DNA of 46,130 nt, from contig WTXG01000275.1 in NCBI GenBank assembly GCA_022496185.1, forward strand, positions 1 to 46,130, written 5' to 3'. The notes below the pieces were generated by a model that had not been told where the DNA came from, did no database searches, and worked only from the letters and a program-made list of their open reading frames with translations. A program made the translations under genes and the position numbers. Numbering within the stretch: position 1 is the stretch's first letter; every line of letters starts with the position of its first letter. The stretch is from Multifurca ochricompacta. Its lineage: Eukaryota > Basidiomycota > Agaricomycetes > Russulales > Russulaceae. This document shows positions 43,798 through 46,130 of the stretch, in pieces.

Positions 43798-44220
43798 AGA
43801 TATTCTCTGAAGAAGAGTCGCATCGCTTTCCCCCAGAGCGACCATGGGATCATGCTATAGAATTCCTCCCAGATATGCCAGCTGCTATAGACTGCAAAGT
43901 CTACCCGTTGTCCCAGACTGAGCAGGTGGCACTTACTGAATTCCTTGAAGAACACTTAGCCAAGGGATACATCTGCCCATCCAAATCACAGTATGCCTCA
44001 TCCTTCTTCTTTATCAAAAAGAAGGATGGCAAGCTGCACCCAGTCCAGGACTACCGAAAAATTAATACACACACTGTAAAGAACACCTATCCCCTGCCCC
44101 TCATTTCCGAACTCATTGACACCATGCGGAATAAGTCCCTCTTTTCAAAAATGGATGTACGATGGGGTTACAACAATGTCAGAATCAAGGAGGGTGACCA
44201 ATGCAAGGCGGCATTCAAAA

Positions 44221-44736
44221 TGTGTCAAACAATGATGCTGCTGGTTATACTAACTGTGGTTAGTAGCGGGTTAGGCTAAAAGACAAGTAGTACTTCAGAG
44301 GTTAGAAGAACTCTGTACAACTATACTACTGACCTAAAAGACAAGTAGTCTACAGAAGACGGTTAGTCAAAGGTAAGAAAGAGTGTATAGTAAAAGGAAC
44401 TTACACTTCAGAGGTTAGAAGAACTCTGAAGTGAAAGGGACGAAACAGACACCCTTATATACCCATGGGGGCCAGGGGAAATGGTCTGTGCACACTGGGA
44501 ATAAGTCCACAAGTGCCGGACAATAAACAGAGAGGGATAAAGGCCATTGGCCAAAGAGATATCACATGCTTACTGCGCATTACTAAGTCCATCACTAATC
44601 AGCTGAGTAAGGTGAGAAAGAAATGTAATAAAGATAACATAAAAAGTCCGATACTCCGGAATCTAATCTAATCTAATCTACAGCTGAAGCGAACCTTAGA
44701 TGCCTGAAGCATCTCCAGACACGTCCTGTGTCAACA
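44221..44736 (-). repeat. 3' LTR of a Ty1/copia element
   Basis: On the minus strand the LTR starts TGTTGACACAGG at 44736 and ends GTTTGACACA at 44221. It follows a purine tract (ATGGAGGGA) and the copia pol gene, so it is the 3' LTR. It contains a hairpin at 44401-44436 with one mismatch, a second partial hairpin near 44293-44322, and four TAATC units near 44660-44680. The flanking gypsy sequence CAAAA (44216-44220) should be the target duplication. Confidence 0.88.
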
Positions 44737-45001
44737 TCCCTCCATGGTGAAGGCATCGATCATTAAGATGGAATGAGTTGAATGAGCACACTGCTGTTCA
44801 CAATTGAACGAACATATCGCCAGAGATCCAACTTCTCTAACTCTCAAGTGTAGAGAGAGGACCATGGTGTTCAGAGGCATATCGAGTTAGATTCTCTTAT
44901 GCAAACTGAAACCACACCTCTTGCGTCACTCTCGAAGTCGAGAACTTTGCTCATGGTGGGAAAGTGAAACTGGTATACAAAGTCTCCAGATTCCAGCTCT
45001 C

Positions 45002-46130
45002 TCATTCCAGCACTAGTCCAAATCCAGTTACCATGTGATCAAAAGATGATCTAGGCAGAGACTTTGTAAGGCCATCTGCTAGCATCTCTCCAGTGGGAGT
45101 TCGCACCAAGTCTATCTGGTGTGATTCTACATACTCCCTAATGGCATGGTACTTTATCGGTATGTGCTTTGATCGCCTTCCTGTGACAGGGTTTAATGCA
45201 AGGTCTACTGCACCCTTATTGTCACAGTGCAGTTGTATGGGTGAACTAACTTCATATCCCAATTCCTGCATAAATGTCCTATACCATGCAGCCTGATTTG
45301 AAGCCTCAGCAAGGCTCATATACTCGGCTTCTGTGGTGGACTGTGCTACTGTCTTTTGCTTCCTGGAACACCAGCTAATGGCTCCATTAGCAAGGAAAAG
45401 ACATAGCCTGAGGTGGAGTGGCGGTCCTCTGATCTCCCCATGAGGAATCCGCAAAGCCATGAAGGCCAACTTCACCATTCCCTCCAGAATAGCGCAACTT
45501 GTAGTCTTTTGTAGCATTTAAATAGGCTAAGACATACTTTGCTAGTCGCATGTGCTGCTGGGAAGGGTTGGAAGCAAATTGGCTAAGGTGTGCAACAGCA
45601 AAACTAATGTCAGGTCTGCTTCCAATCTGCACCCAAAGCAGAGACCCCATTAACTGCTGATACCTCTTAATATCAGAGGTAGATGCTTGGTCTTCAAACT
45701 TGACCAAATGAACATCCACGCCAGAGGGTAGAGGAGTATATACTGGGTTGGAATCCCCCATTCCAAACCTCTCAACTATGGAGGATACATAGGCTGTCTG
45801 GTCGATATCCAGTGTCTTGTTAGGACAGTCCCTGGTGATGTTAACTCCAAGGTAAGACTGGATTTCACCAAGATCGGTCATCTCATATCGGCTAGATAGA
45901 GAGTCCTTCAGCCATTGAATCTTCTTAGTGGAGGACCCAAGTATAGTGATGTCATCAACATATAAAATGACGAAAAGTGAACCATCCCCCTCTTGGTGAT
46001 GATACACATATACTCCTGCATCAGAGTACATCCGAGTAAAGCTCAGTTCATTGAGAACTGCATGGAATTGTAAGTTCCATGCTCGGGAAGCTTGTTTGAG
46101 GCCATACAGAGCTTCTGTAGCCTACAAACT
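45002..46130 (-). pseudogene. pol: Ty1/copia pol, RT and RNase H (partial, runs off the edge)
   Basis: Reading leftwards from the window edge, the frame holds the copia RT motifs LYGLKQASRAWN (near 46095-46060) and LYVDDI with the catalytic Asp pair (near 45965). It continues through the connection (MGSLLW, SRPDISFAV) to RNase H (ISWCSRKQKTVAQSTTEAEY). It ends with DGLTKSLP and a stop at 45002. The frame changes between about 45390 and 45430, around the expected STSGYVF motif, so this copy is broken there. The stretch 44737-45001 to its left is the 3' untranslated part of the element. Integrase, protease and gag should lie beyond the right edge. Confidence 0.88.

Larger units (their letters stand above)
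40566..44220 (+). mobile_element. Ty3/gypsy chromovirus, copy 2 (5' part)
   Basis: This is a second copy of the element at 6277-15367, with the order LTR, primer-binding site, gag, retropepsin and the start of reverse transcriptase. It is interrupted by a copia solo LTR (43290-43797) and by a copia element entering at 44221, so the rest of pol and the 3' LTR are not in the window. Protein similarity to copy 1 is high, but it has its own stops and frameshifts. Confidence 0.92.
42665..44220 (+). pseudogene. pol: pol of chromovirus copy 2: protease and start of RT
   Basis: The retropepsin (DSGATDNFIHP, about 42806-42838) is well preserved. The copia solo LTR at 43290 interrupts the linker after it. 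The frame then resumes at 43803 with the N-terminal half of reverse transcriptase ([28 protein letters not shown]). It ends at 44220 where the copia element enters, before the YMDD box. Confidence 0.88.

Noticed and set aside
1..46130. CRISPR array, prokaryotic operon or rRNA
   Set aside because: No spaced direct repeats of CRISPR type, no ribosome binding sites or operon layout, and no rRNA sequence were seen; the introns show that this is eukaryotic DNA.

Overview
The window looks like nuclear DNA of a filamentous basidiomycete, most likely an Agaricomycete. The reasons are short GT-AG introns of about 50-75 bp, an F-box protein with a SLPDDVLLEIF-type start, Crinkler-like gene fragments, and dense nests of chromodomain Ty3/gypsy and Ty1/copia retrotransposons. 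Nothing bacterial is visible. The species cannot be named from sequence alone.

The main host content is a dispersed family of five secreted FAD-linked oxidoreductases (VAO/PCMH fold, berberine-bridge-enzyme-like). Gene 1 (2305-4310, +), gene 2 (20998-22987, -) and gene 5 (36673-38807, -) can each be read through ten exons without a break. Genes 3 (26347-28319, -) and 4 (33246-35243, -) are frameshifted pseudogenes. All five share one exon plan, including an 18-nt micro-exon in the three intact genes and gene 4. Genes 1 and 2 lie on the arms of a large inverted duplication (about 670-4500 and 20850-24800) in which introns and flanks are also alike. Gene 3 is a mosaic: most of it resembles gene 4, but its last exon resembles genes 1 and 2. 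The other host gene that looks intact is an F-box protein (30450-31911, +).

Between the two arms, a broken Crinkler-like gene (5405-15397) holds a full-length Ty3/gypsy chromovirus (6277-15367, target duplication GATTG). Three solo LTRs from other families are nested inside that element at 6598-7001, 8591-9195 and 12214-12834, each with its own 5-bp target duplication. The chromovirus seems to use Tf1-type self-priming and carries an extra zinc-knuckle ORF after its chromodomain. Its two LTRs differ only by transitions at CpG sites. A hAT-type MITE (15419-16006), a Crinkler N-terminal relic and a non-LTR retrotransposon relic follow.

Between the FAD genes lie another solo LTR (29561-29908), an F-box relic, a poly(A)-tailed retroposed insert (32507-32751) and a small dispersed repeat. 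The right end holds a second, truncated copy of the chromovirus (from 40566). It is broken by a copia-type solo LTR (43290-43797) and by the 3' end of a copia element on the minus strand that runs out of the window.

Overall this is a repeat-rich, gene-poor accessory region in which one oxidase family has expanded by duplication, exchanged sequence between copies and partly decayed.
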